A stretch of 64,000 nucleotides of DNA from Sinonovacula constricta (taxonomy: Eukaryota > Mollusca > Bivalvia > Cardiida > Solecurtidae), in assembly GCA_007844125.1 (NCBI GenBank), contig CM017567.1:5674315-5738314 (forward strand), written 5' to 3'. The notes beneath the pieces were generated by a model. It was given only the letters and a program-made list of their open reading frames with translations. It did no database searches and was not told the origin of the DNA. Shown piece by piece: positions 11,501 to 21,722 of the stretch; the first letter of the stretch is position 1, and the number at the start of each line of letters is the position of its first letter. Made by a program: the position numbers and the translations under genes.

Positions 11501-14500
11501 TATCAGCTCACACATCCCTGTGTTACAGAGTATCATGATTGGTTACTTGGGGATGAGGTTGACCTGTTGCCACGGTTACTGCTACCTCTTGCTGGTCCAG
11601 AGGAGTTTGATGATGAAGACAATGACAAGTTGCCTGATGACCTTCAGTACCTGCCTCCTGACAAACAAAGAGATCCAGATCCGACTATCAGGAAGATGTT
11701 GTGTGAGGCTATTCTGCAGGTGAGTTATATAAAAGGCAGAATCAATATCTTCTTCTTTTTGTCCTCTGCAATTTCTTGCAGGCACTGGGTTTAATATTTA
11801 AGTTCTCCATTTTACTCAGAGCTGAGCTTCTTCAGATATGAGATCGAGTCTTCATTGTCCCCTTTGACTTCTTCTTACCAGCATTTTCATAGTCTGCCTC
11901 GTCTATCTGAACCTTGTAGACTGATCTGTTGTACTGAATATAGTCAACAAATAGGCTATGTGTGGCTGTTTGAACAAGACCTTGGCTAAAGGCAATAGCA
12001 TTAGAGACCTAGAAATAGGCTACAAGTTCAGTATGAATACAGATCCAAGAAATAGGCAATATGTGACAGTTCGAAATTAAGACCTAAGAATAAGCTGAAA
12101 ATTGGCAGTACGAATAAAGAACTAAGAAATTGACTTCAAATGACAGTGTGAGTGCAGACCTAAGAATATCTAGAATTTGAATAAAGCAGGCTTAGAGAAA
12201 ATAAGAAAAAAAATATGATAACATTAATTGTGGTAGTTGTTTTTTAGATTATCAATTGTCAACTTACCAATTCTTAACATAGCAAACCAGCTTTAGCACC
12301 ATTTGTCGGAATTATATGGAACTAAATGTGAAGCTGGTTCAGGTCCTAAGCCATTGGCTTAAACCTAGGACCATTACTGTTAAGATGTATTCTTTATTGA
12401 TTGAGCCAACCGGGCTGTGAATTTAAAATCAGACATTGCGGTCAACTTGATTTCCCCCCATGAATTTCCATAATTCTAGCCACTCTCTAAGAAATTCCTC
12501 TGGCAATCGAGGGTCATTCTTCCTGGTTGCATGAGAACTTAGCAAGCGGTTTGGGGCTTGATTCTGGGTTCTTGCCATCCAGGATATAGCTGTAAGGGCT
12601 GCGATACATGGGATACTTAACACCCAGTAACCTAGTTACATGTAGAAAATCTGAGAATCGGGCAAAAAAAATAGGACAGCTTAAATTTTATGAAACTTTT
12701 GATAAGTTTTAAGACTGCTGTAATAAATTAACATGCTAGATAAAAGGGTAGAAAAAACTGATAATATTTCAAAAAGGATTGAAGATGGAAATACAGTAAA
12801 CAGGGTTGTCACTAGAAATCTTTTGAGCAGGCTCAATTAACTTTTGAGGAGGCTAGGCTATGCAAGCGCCGAAGGCGAGAAGCGCTGCTAGGGGGGTCCG
12901 GGGGATGCTCTTGACCGATTTACATTTTTTTTCAAATTTGAGGCGGCCCGATTTTCATTTGAGGCGGTCAAATCGGCCGCCAGCCGCCTCCTAATGACAA
13001 CCCTGGTAAACACAATAACTTGCCATACTTACTACCTTCTGGTGTTAAGTTCTCTAGTCTGTGTAGTTGTCGGTTTTGTCAGACTTTTAAGAGAAATCAA
13101 GGCTATTTGGAGGGCAGTATTTTGCAATTTAAAAGATAATTCTGGTAACATAGCCTTGAACCATCGTGTGATGGAATCCATTTGCACCAGGGCAGTTACA
13201 GTTGCCAACTGAAACCCATCATTGCACAGGTTTATGTCCCAATTAAGACAAAATTCAATGAAAACTGAGTCCTTTGTGTCGTAAAATCTGTTTTAAAGTA
13301 GCTTTTCTCGGACATAATGGTTAGTTTTCTCCTTAAAGTCTTCAGCTCCTCCTTTAAACCCATGGCCACACCCCACATGTACTGAAAGACCCAGTTTGGA
13401 AGAAGGTCTTCAAACTGAGCTGCACTTTTTAGGATGTTCCACCAAAATATTTCTCAGTGGTCTTCTCTCACCAATAATAACTAATCCATTATAATATATA
13501 TGTAAACTGTTTTGACTGTGCTACTTTGTTATCTGTCTTGTTGGGAGTCAGACCATTAATAGATGAATATCAGTAATCAGATGAGTCTGGTTCTGCGATA
13601 CTTTTTTGTTTCTTAAGTCTTACCCATTTTGTGTGATGAATGTCATCTTTTAGCATTTTTTAGAGTCGGAGACAGCCTCTTTATACCTTTGGAGACAATG
13701 CATTTTATAAATGATTAGCTAAAAGGTCTTTTTAGGAATTACATTTGACACTTAAAAAGAGAAAAATATATATTCAATCTAAATGGATGTATATTCTGTG
13801 TAAAAGTAAATACATCAAGTTGTTCACAGTATTATGTTTATATGGTTTTCACTTTACAGTTCAACCACCTTAATATGTTTCTCAATAAGTTTATTGGTTT
13901 CTTTACAGCTCTGTGCAACAAAGAAGGGGAAAAAATATGTGAAAGATAAAAATGCATATATCATCATGAGGGAGTACTATGCCTGGGAGAGGAAGAAAGA
14001 ACCATTGAATGAGATAGCTGCTATGAACCTTGTAGATATTCTTATAGGTGAGTTCAAATTAAGCGGCAACCTTGTCTTTCATGCCTCTCTCCATAGAAGT
14101 GGGTGCATGTTGTTTCATAGATATCAATCAGTCAGTCTGTTGGTCGGTAGACCACCTATTTCTAATGGTTAGCTAGATTGTATGAATCCACATGCCTAAA
14201 GCTTCATAGGGACATTGGTCAAGGCAACTAGATGACCCCTAGATGTATTAATTTCAGGATCCTTGGAGGCAATTACCTTCTCAGGTCACCATGGTGTTAA
14301 ATGTGATTTTGAATTTTGATGTGATAGATAGAGAATGCTTTCATCCACATTCCTCAAATTTGGTATTATATTGGTGATGATAAATAGATGAACCCTCGTG
14401 GTAGTGATGCAAAGGTCAAGGTCAATGCAACATTTTGTCAGATTGATATCTAAAGAATGAATTCTTTAATTTGGAAGGAAGATTGGTCATGGTAATTAGA

Positions 14501-15498
14501 TGACTAATCCAATGTTACAGCGACATTCAAGTACATATTTTTATTCTTTAGAAACAGATACATGAACATATCTTAACATTTTACAGTAACGATAAGATGT
14601 TTAATGGACTAAGAGTCCTTTCACTATCCTGAAAATTGCAGGTTTGAGTACTTTCTGAGAAACTTCTATTTATATATTTAGGTAATTAATTGAGATTCTT
14701 TAGTACAACATATTTTTACTACCTTTACATACCTAAAACTTATTTTGGTAGCAGGTCAGGCAATGAGGGGCATCATGTATTCTTATTACTTTACAAAGCC
14801 TTGTTGTCTAGGTTCAAGTCCTGGTCAGACTGAGAACTTTAATGTGACGTGGGTCTTCCAGTTGGGCTGCAAAGTGATGATGGTTCTACCAAGGCATTTG
14901 TCTGGGATATTCCTCCACAAATAATATCTAGCCAATATGTCTATTATTGTGTTGGTATATCAGAAACAGTCCAAACCAGACATGTTGATAGAGACGCAGC
15001 ATTAGGTGCTTACAGGTCACGTGTTAATAAGAATAAAACTGCAATGCGGTCAGTGGAGTGTCAAAGCCGTGGTTCATGTGGCCGACTCTTCCTTGTTAAC
15101 CACAACTGCAATTGGCTTTTGTGAGCTTATGTGAGCTGAACTGTAGAAATATTTTCTCAAAAATTATGTAATACATACAATACTGAGGCTATTTTTGCAT
15201 GTGAAAAGTATTCTATGTCTACCCTGTCCATTTCTTTACACTAGGTGATGAGCCCCCTGAAGATTTTGGTGACAATCTAAAGGAGGTTGAGATTCCTACT
15301 GATGTTAAGGAGAAGTTCATTGAGGAAGATCACAAGGAGCTGACCACTGCAGTCAAGGAGAAGCTTGAGATCATTGACAAAGAGAAGGCAGAACTTATTG
15401 GCAAGGACAAACTAAAACAGGCAGATATGGAGAGACTGTTGAGGCTAGAGCAAGAGAGAAAAGAGTTGTTAAATGAACATAAAGTGGAGCCTGAGTGA
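8585..15498 (+). CDS. HGH1: HGH1 homolog (armadillo-like chaperone cofactor for eEF2), complete, four coding exons
   Basis: Coding exons: 8585-9239, 11529-11719, 13909-14047 and 15245-15498. They total 1239 bases (412 residues), near the roughly 390 of the human protein. Introns are GT-AG, in phases 1, 0 and 1. The start ATG (MNTELLEKEL) lies 5 bases inside an exon that opens after ATATTTCAG at 8579, so a noncoding 5' exon exists upstream. Residues 1-218 form helical repeats with many Leu/Asn motifs (DF383-like region) ending RRGGIIGTLKNCCFDT. Exon 2 carries the family signature EYHDWLLGDEVDLLPRLLLP and DLQYLPPDKQR (about 257-266). Exon 4 holds GDEPPEDF and a charged coiled-coil-like tail. 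In yeast Hgh1 works with the CCT/TRiC chaperonin in folding elongation factor eEF2; that role is transferred by family. Intron 1 has a SINE remnant, intron 2 a minisatellite and a MITE, intron 3 a SINE. Confidence 0.95.
11225..11345 (-). mobile_element. Decayed tRNA-related SINE in HGH1 intron 1
   Basis: The minus strand contains a B-box-like GGTTTGAATCCC within TATGGTTTGAATCCCAGCAG. The preceding A-box region is degraded. Boundaries and family are not resolvable. Its position 180 bases before exon 2 puts it inside the intron. Confidence 0.35.
12003..12185 (+). repeat. Degenerate minisatellite, about 38-bp period, about 5 units, HGH1 intron 2
   Basis: Units begin with AGACCTAAGAAATAGGC-like sequence at 12003, 12041, 12080, 12118 and 12156, a spacing of 38-39 bases. 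Each ends with a CAGTATGAATA-like motif. Weaker unit-like sequence extends left to about 11930. Divergence between units indicates an old array. Confidence 0.7.
12801..13005. mobile_element. 205-bp MITE with 14-bp inverted repeats and 5-bp target duplication, HGH1 intron 2
   Basis: The left end CAGGGTTGTCACTA and right end TAATGACAACCCTG are inverted repeats with one mismatch. GTAAA directly flanks both sides (12796-12800 and 13006-13010). The interior is much more GC-rich than the intron around it (GCGCCGAAGGCGAGAAGCGC, GGGGGGTCCGGGGG, and GAGGCGG units near the right end) and non-coding. A transposase-mobilised non-autonomous DNA element is the natural reading. The 5-bp duplication argues against a simple hAT assignment. 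Confidence 0.8.
14190..14530 (+). repeat. Degenerate AGGTCA-containing dispersed repeat, HGH1 intron 3
   Basis: The text has the repeating theme ATTGGTCAAGGCAACTAGATGACCCC and GATTGGTCATGGTAATTAGATGA. It includes a perfect direct pair AGGTCAAGGTCA at 14413-14424. Similar phrasing (CAAGGTCACTG, GGGGTCAAGGTCATTG) occurs past HGH1 at 15850-15976. This style of repeat is common in bivalve introns; the assignment is from recollection of such sequences. Confidence 0.5.
14775..14945 (+). mobile_element. tRNA-derived SINE, family C, HGH1 intron 3
   Basis: A tRNA-like promoter region (GGTTCAAGTCCTGG at about 14811) is followed by a body ACTTTAATGTGACGTGGGTC, TTGGGCTGC, GATGGTTCTACC and TTGTCTGGGATATTCCTCCAC. 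Nearly the same order of motifs occurs on the minus strand at 29385-29580, so the two are members of one family. The apparent 91-codon ORF at 14849-15124 is this element running into the intron, not a gene. Confidence 0.6.
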
Positions 15499-15544
15499 TT
15501 TGTGATATCACAATTGAGGTTTAGTTATGTACCCTATTTGCTAG

Positions 15545-15550
15545 AATAAA
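15545..15550 (+). terminator. Poly(A) signal of HGH1
   Basis: AATAAA 47 bases after the HGH1 stop codon. A second candidate, AAAATAAATG, is at about 15597. Confidence 0.6.
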
Positions 15551-16839
15551 TGACTATTCGATGAAAAATAGTTAATATTATGTCAAAAAGCACTTAAAAT
15601 AAATGTGCTAGTTATGCATTGCGTATAGCTAACAACATACATGATCCTAAATTATTTAAGCAGGCTTTCATTTCTCAATGGAAATCAACCAAATTTTCAC
15701 AGAATCCTTATCATCAAGTGCCTCATTGCACAGTTTGTGATAAAATCAAATTTTCTTTTCCATAAAATATTTTATAGGATTCACACCCCCTACATTCTTC
15801 AATAGAATTTGATTAAACTTTTGCAGGACTAAAGTTTCTAAGTAACACATTCAATAGTGCCAAGGTCACTGCTTTTGTCAAATAACATTAAGGAGTGGGG
15901 TATAATACATTTAGTAGGTAGATATTATACCTTATGGGTAGACGAAGGATGTCATTGAATTTGGGGGTCAAGGTCATTGTACTAAAAATATTTTTTATCG
16001 GTTCAGACCCACCCAAACTCTGGTTTTCACATCGTTTCAAATGTTTTAACTAAACTGTACCCCTTTTATGCGCTGGTATTAAGGAGATGATGTGGATAAT
16101 ACTGATATACCTAAGTTAGATTATTAAAATAACTAACATGAAACTGCCATGATTCTTTCCAGCTGCAAAAACTCTGCAGCTGTACAAACAAAACTGTTTT
16201 CTTATTTCTATTCTCGAATCACATATCTCAGGCAACTGAATACAGAGCAACAAAAGTTAGCTGTATACAAGCCAACACAGACTCTTTCAACAATGAGTTG
16301 TTTAAAGTTATATACAGGCTATTAAATGTTAAAAGTTTTGTCAGATACATAAATGTATAGAGCATATTGGGTTGGAAAGATCAATGTTATTTAAAGGCTT
16401 ATCTTTAGGAAAAGCTCATGAAACAAAAGTTCACTAAGTTGTTTAAGATGATAATTTCTTATCCCAACTACTGGTATACAAGTTAAGGTCATATACATAA
16501 TTGATATACAGCAACAAACAGTTTCTAGCCTTGGAAAGTGTTGACAACTAATCATCAGCTAGCAATGCGATTGATTCAAAGCACGGATCTCACCAGTCTG
16601 GTACCTTGTCTTGAATGATTATCTGTTGAGCAATGGCCAGTTGTTTTATAGATGAATGATGGTTCTTTCACAGACAGCTGACTTATGGGTGGAGGTAGAC
16701 AAAGCTATAAACCACAAAGCCAGGTGTCAGAAGCTGCTTTTTGAGAAAAATGCAATAGGTCAGTAACAAGGAGCTTTTGTTCCAAAGCTTAGTTCTAACC
16801 AGAGCATGGTTTCAGCTATTACGATAATTTGTTGAACAT

Positions 16840-17363
16840 TGATGGAAGTTGCAGCACAGATATTCCTTGATAAGCTAGGACATTACGTAGTGGTAGCTCC
16901 TACCCGCTGTCGCATTGGACAAACTAGATTAACTCACTCATATCTTTTAAAAAGAGAAGTTCAACCTGAATGTGTTTCTTGCCAGGAACCACTGACCGTT
17001 AACCATATTTTAATAAATTGTATTAACACAAACCATATTCGGTCCTAATATTTTAATGTCAATACCATCTACGAACTATTTAGGACAGTGTCCAATTCTA
17101 GGCTTGTTTGCTTCCTGAACGAGATTGGTATTCTTAAAAAGTGCATCTTTAAACTGTTTATTATGCTAACGTTATACATTTTTAAACTGTTTAATATGCG
17201 AACATGAATTATAGTTCACATTATTTTAACCTCATAGATTTTTATAATTATACTGACATACTGACCCAATTATACTCAATTCACGTTTAACTTCACTGTA
17301 TTCGGCGCCGTATGACCTATCAAGTGTTGGAGTGCCGTAAAACCCAAAATACAAATACAAAAA
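16840..17363 (+). pseudogene. 5'-truncated LINE (non-LTR retrotransposon) 3' end with ORF2 tail
   Basis: The frame holds RCRIGQTRLTHSYLLKRE, then CVSCQ and LTVNHILINC. This is the conserved stretch after the RNase H region of Jockey/I-like LINE ORF2 proteins, with a C-x2-C ... H ... C arrangement. A TAA at 17046-17048 interrupts the frame, which then continues (YFNVNTIYELF, CFLNEIGILKK) before decaying. The 3' UTR ends CGGCGCCGTATGACC ... GTGCCGTAAAACCC with tail CCCAAAATACAAATAC and an A-run. Reverse transcriptase and endonuclease are absent, so the copy was dead on arrival. Confidence 0.75.
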
Positions 17364-17637
17364 ATGTGGCAGAGCGTCGGCTTATGGATCGGGAGGTCGC
17401 GGGATCAAACCCCGGCCCGGTCAAACCAAAGAGTTTGAAGTTGGTACATGTAGTAGGGACTTCCCTCCTAACACTCGGGGCAAAGGGAACAGCATTACGC
17501 CTAAATCGTCGGTGTCAGTATAATGGACCGGCCGGGTTCAGTCCCTGAACACCTCATAAGTGCCCCTGTGCTATAATGAAAGAAATGTTGCTGCACAGTA
17601 TCGGCAAAAATGCCGGCAAATCCCAAATACAAAAGAT
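17364..17637 (+). mobile_element. tRNA-derived SINE, family B
   Basis: The tRNA-like head (TGGCAGAGCGTCGGC ... B-box-like GGGATCAAACCCC) is followed by a body AACCAAAGAGTTTGAAGTTGG, ATCGTCGGTGTCAGTATAAT and GCACAGTATCGGCAAAAATG, and a tail GCCGGCAAATCCCAAATAC. The same order occurs reversed at 21434-21722, where the head is better preserved (TAGCTCAAGTGGTAGGGCG and GGGTTCAAAACCC). It begins directly after the A-rich tail of the LINE fragment. Confidence 0.8.
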
Positions 17638-18770
17638 AAAGAAAACTTGTTTAGTCGGTCAAAGACTTAGATGGCTAGAAACTATCAAACGAGTGTGATG
17701 GGACATAACTAATGAACGTTGGTGTTTTTAGAAGTGTGACACTATACGCCACAAATAAGTGCAAGTTTGCAAAGCTTAGAACAGTGTTCTCGTCAAGGAA
17801 GGAATTTTTAATACAGTTTCCGAAAGGAATGGAATAATCTCATTTTAAAAATAAAATCAATATTTTTTTTCTTAAAATGTTGAAGCCAACCGGAAAATAT
17901 ATGAAGCTTCCTTCGTTCCTCTTTTGATAAGAGATGCATAGATTGCAATAAATTGTAAGCAATATAACATATAATATAATAGTCAATATAAAGAAGTTAT
18001 TTTGAGCTGGTGTATTGATAAACATTAAGTAAATTGCAAATACAATTTCACGCGTCACTTGTGAGGATAGAACATTTTTCTAAGTACTAAAATTCGGTGA
18101 TAATATTCTTCCAGTTAACCGATTTTAACGTTTGAAAAGAGCCATTTACTGAGTACACCATTGCCTTCCCTAATCTAGACTTATGCTATTTGATAAATAC
18201 GGCATGTAAAGGAATAATAGAAATACCGTTTACATTTAGCGGTAAATAGTGCAGAGCATAATCACCTAAAACAACTCTTCCAGAAAAATAACCCAGACAT
18301 GCATACCAAGTAACAATATTAAGAAAAAATAAGCTTCAAGAGTACTTTTTCATATTAAAGACGCACTATGTGGATAATTGAACATTAAAAACCCGTTGTA
18401 TTTCCACAGGCTTAAGCCAAGACGAGAGAAGAACACGGTGTCCAACATATTAAGTTTTTAAGATTGTAAGTTTGTGTAAGAGTAAACACCTTAAGATATA
18501 TATGCGGCCATTATTATTTCGACGCCTATCATACCAAGGGAGATAAATGACTGCAGACGAACGGACTGACTGACCGATTGTCCGAGAAACGGACGGACGG
18601 CACAGGCGACTAGATCTTCCTCTCTCTTAGAGAAGTACAAAACGCCCTCTCACTTAATCCGTCTAAATGTCATAAACAGATACTTCGAATGTGTGAAATT
18701 TTCGTATGAACAAAGTTTTAGCAAATGTTTTCCCACCTTTTTGGACATGTAAGGAATTCGTATTTTTTCA

Positions 18771-18822
18771 ATGGGGAGTGGGGTGGTGTGTGTTGGGGTG
18801 GGGGGCGGCAGGTTAGGGGTTC
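18771..18822 (+). repeat. G-rich tract, G-quadruplex-capable
   Basis: Runs GGGG, GGGG, GGGG, GGGGGG and GGGG occur within about 50 bases (GGGGAGTGGGG ... TTGGGGTGGGGGG ... TTAGGGG). They stand out sharply from surroundings that are mostly A+T. A role is not evident; it may be an expanded simple repeat or part of a transposon end. Confidence 0.5.
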
Positions 18823-19379
18823 TGAACTGTATTTTTACAAATGTGTGACAAATTCGTACCTATTTGTCGAATTCTTCACACATGTGACATATTGGTATGT
18901 GTGAAAATTCCGGTTCAACAGAGCTGCCCAATGCGTCCTGACCTATGAAATTAAACTTGGCGCTTTACACGCGTTACGAGGCGCGTAGCTGCCTTACAGA
19001 ATAAGCCGCTGCGTACACATTGTTCCCAAAGAATGACAACATGTAAATACTCAAGCTTACCCTTACCCTTACCCTTACAGAGGCAACGTGTATACTTATT
19101 GCGTTAAACCAGCACCACAATTTGCATCATAAAAATATGTTAAATTGCTGAATCGATTTAGTAACTTTTCTTTTGCTCCATGGTATGCACAAGCTGTTTT
19201 GTGTTCCTAATATTTCAAATCAGAACTTCCGTCCTCGGAACGATCACACCGTATTGAGGTCTGTTGGAGAGATATCTACTGAATTGCAACTTTTCGCTAT
19301 GTCATAGTTGCTGATAGTTGTTTTGTCACTGCACTTTCTCAAATAAAATCAACCTTCCCAGAAGACACCACATATCTAG

Positions 19380-19496
19380 AAACACACATTTGTCGGGGGA
19401 AGCATCCCCCATCCCCCCACCGCCGGACCCCCCCCCCCCCCACCCCCACCTCCAGCGGCAATGCGTATACATCATATCATGCCAAGATACGCCCCC
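19380..19496 (+). mobile_element. hAT-like MITE terminal region with a long C tract
   Basis: The right end (ATACATCATATCATGCC ... ending CGCCCCCCTG) is the reverse-orientation counterpart of 7852-7915. Left of it is a C-rich block at 19405-19452 that includes a run of 14 consecutive C (19427-19440) and further C5 runs. On the minus strand this makes a strong G-quadruplex motif. The left terminus was not located. Confidence 0.5.
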
Positions 19497-20869
19497 CTGG
19501 TTAACATACAACCCAACATACATATACAGGAATCGAGATGTGTTTTGTCTGCAGCTTTTATAAACAAAAGTCTGTAACAAAATGTATGTTAATATATTTT
19601 CTAAGCTAATGTAAGGTATAATACATGACGATGCTTCAGATACAAATTAATAAAACATAAACGTTTTCTGTACTCCGCCAAAATATAGTAAACGGGCTTA
19701 TTAGGATACAGAATTTCACAAATAAAACACATGCTATATTTAATTCAGGAAATTCTGTCTCCTCCTGACGCACATTTGTTACATTACGACAACGTCTTCT
19801 ACTAAATTAATGTAATAAGATACGATTTAGAATGTATCATCGTATCCAGAATTGTATGTTTATCTTTCGCTTGTTACATTATAAATGTAAACGTTGGTCC
19901 ATTGGCACCATTTTATACTGAATTCGTGCAATGGAATAGGAATGAGAATGTGATGAAGTCGCCCAAAATTGTATTTAAAATTTATTTGTTCGTCCTACAA
20001 CAAAATGTGAAAACTGTTGACGTCATTAACACATTGTTTGTTCAGAATTGGTCTCTGTTGAAGTAACCGTGTGAATATGTCGTGCCATTAAGACTAGCAG
20101 TTGAAACAATTGAGTTAAGACCCGTCGTTTACGTGTTAATACAGTGAATAACTGATGAAGTTGATTTGTTCTTATAGCTGAAATATTTTAATGTATTTAT
20201 ATTTTATTTGGAGCATAAATCGTGTTAAAGTTTGTCATACTGTCAGTGCTTTGTTAATCAGGTCGAACAGGAACACTCGTCATTGTCATTAAGTATCAAA
20301 TAGCATCATGGCACATATGTTAATACTGGAATTATAAACATATTGATGCTGTGCTCTAGGGTTGTTCTACAGACTATGGTGGTCTGGGAGTCCTTCTTTA
20401 CCAAAATAGCTTGACGTCACTATAATGACATGTCGCCGCGATGTATAGATATATATTATACTTCCGATGTTGCAAATACACATACTTAATTAATTTGAGA
20501 AATGTTTCAAAGTAATAAAAAATAAGCGCTTATCACGAGCTTTTATGGGTCATGAAGCAACACAAGCGAGGCTATAAATAGCAATTATTGAGATAATTAA
20601 TTTAAGCGCAACACTTATTGTGTTGGGGAATTTAATAAAAAAAAACATTTACGTGAAAATAGCAAAACTGAATTAAACGTAGTGGCTATACACAATCTGC
20701 ATATATTTGATTTTTTATTATTGATCTTTTCCGTTTTTCTTGCTGCCCGTGAACACTGCATCATATCTACTATACACGTATGTACCTTATATTATATGTT
20801 ATAAAGATCTTTTTTATACTTAATTCTGAATAAACGGGATTTACACATCTGCTTAAAGACAAAATTGTG

Positions 20870-21430
20870 TGTCCTAAACAAATACATATAAGCATATATA
20901 ATCATGGGTATGAACGTATCTGAATATACATATATTTTTGTGCCCTTTTAATTTATTTTTGATTCTACTTTTTTAGTCTGATATATATTCAGTTGCTGAC
21001 TGAACTTTGTTGGAACACCTTCATCGATGGCACGGTATCTTCTTATTTAGAATATATCATTACTGTTGGTATTATAAATTTGAATTCAAGTCGAATGTTA
21101 TGAAATTCTCCTGGGGAATGTTCCAACCATATGCTACATAATTACTCTTATAAGTATACGTACTTTATAATGCCTTACCTATTTTTCATAGTAAACCTGA
21201 TTGATATGTACAGTACTATGTCTGGAAGGTCTTTTTTTAATGATCATACGATTTAGTTGTAAACTAACTTGTTTAGCGGTCACAAGTCTTGTATTAAATT
21301 AAATCAAATTACCAATCTCATCAAAACCAGACAACGAACTAAAATTATACCTGTTAAAACCGTTGTTATTCTGGCGCTATAAAATGTTTATACATACATG
21401 CAAACATCATTTCAAGTATCTTGTTAGGTT
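20870..21430. other. AT-rich spacer between duplication copies, left part
   Basis: No reading frame, RNA gene or repeat recognised. Similarity to copy 2 of the old duplication fades out near its left edge. Confidence 0.4.
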
Positions 21431-21433
21431 GGG

Positions 21434-21722
21434 ATGGGATTGGGATGGAGATTTGCCGGCATTTTTACCGATACTGTGCAGGACATTTCTATAATTATAG
21501 CACAGGGGCACTTATGGGGTGCTCAGGGACTGAAACCGGACTGTCCATTGTACTGACACCGACGAGTCAGGCTTAATGCTGTCCCCTTAGGCCCGAGCGT
21601 TAGTGGGGAAGCCACTACTACCAACTTTAAAGTCTTTGGTTTGACAGGTAGGGTTTTGAACCCGCGACCTCCAAATCCGAACCGCAAGCTGACGCCCTAC
21701 CACTTGAGCTATTGTGGACGGG
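21434..21722 (-). mobile_element. tRNA-derived SINE, family B
   Basis: Read on the minus strand it begins TAGCTCAAGTGGTAGGGCG (A box), then GTCGCGGGTTCAAAACCC (B box). It continues through the same body motifs as 17364-17637 (ACTTTAAAGTTGGTAGTAG, ACTCGTCGGTGTCAGTACAAT, GCACAGTATCGGTAAAAATG) and ends GCCGGCAAAT. The tail is a short CATCCCAAT-type simple repeat at 21424-21449. Confidence 0.85.

Larger units (their letters stand above)
15245..20870 (+). repeat. Old segmental duplication, copy 1 (HGH1 last exon plus 3' flank)
   Basis: Collinear matches to 23888-28520 include the HGH1 exon-4 coding sequence; the CAACAATGAGTTG block near 16290 versus 25070; the GCTAGCAATGCGATTGATTC block near 16558 versus 25340; ATGTGGATAATTGAACATTAA near 18368 versus 26010; AACACATTGTTTGTTCAGAATT near 20027 versus 27768; and GAAGCAACACAAGCGAGGCTAT near 20555 versus 28230. 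Matching islands are separated by diverged or inserted DNA, so the event is old. Copy 1 contains a LINE tail and a SINE (16840-17637) for which I see no counterpart in copy 2. Confidence 0.8.

Noticed and set aside
19055..19080. CCCTTA tandem repeat resembling a telomeric motif
   Set aside because: Only about four units, and the register is TTACCC/CCCTTA, not the animal CCCTAA/TTAGGG. A short simple repeat is sufficient.
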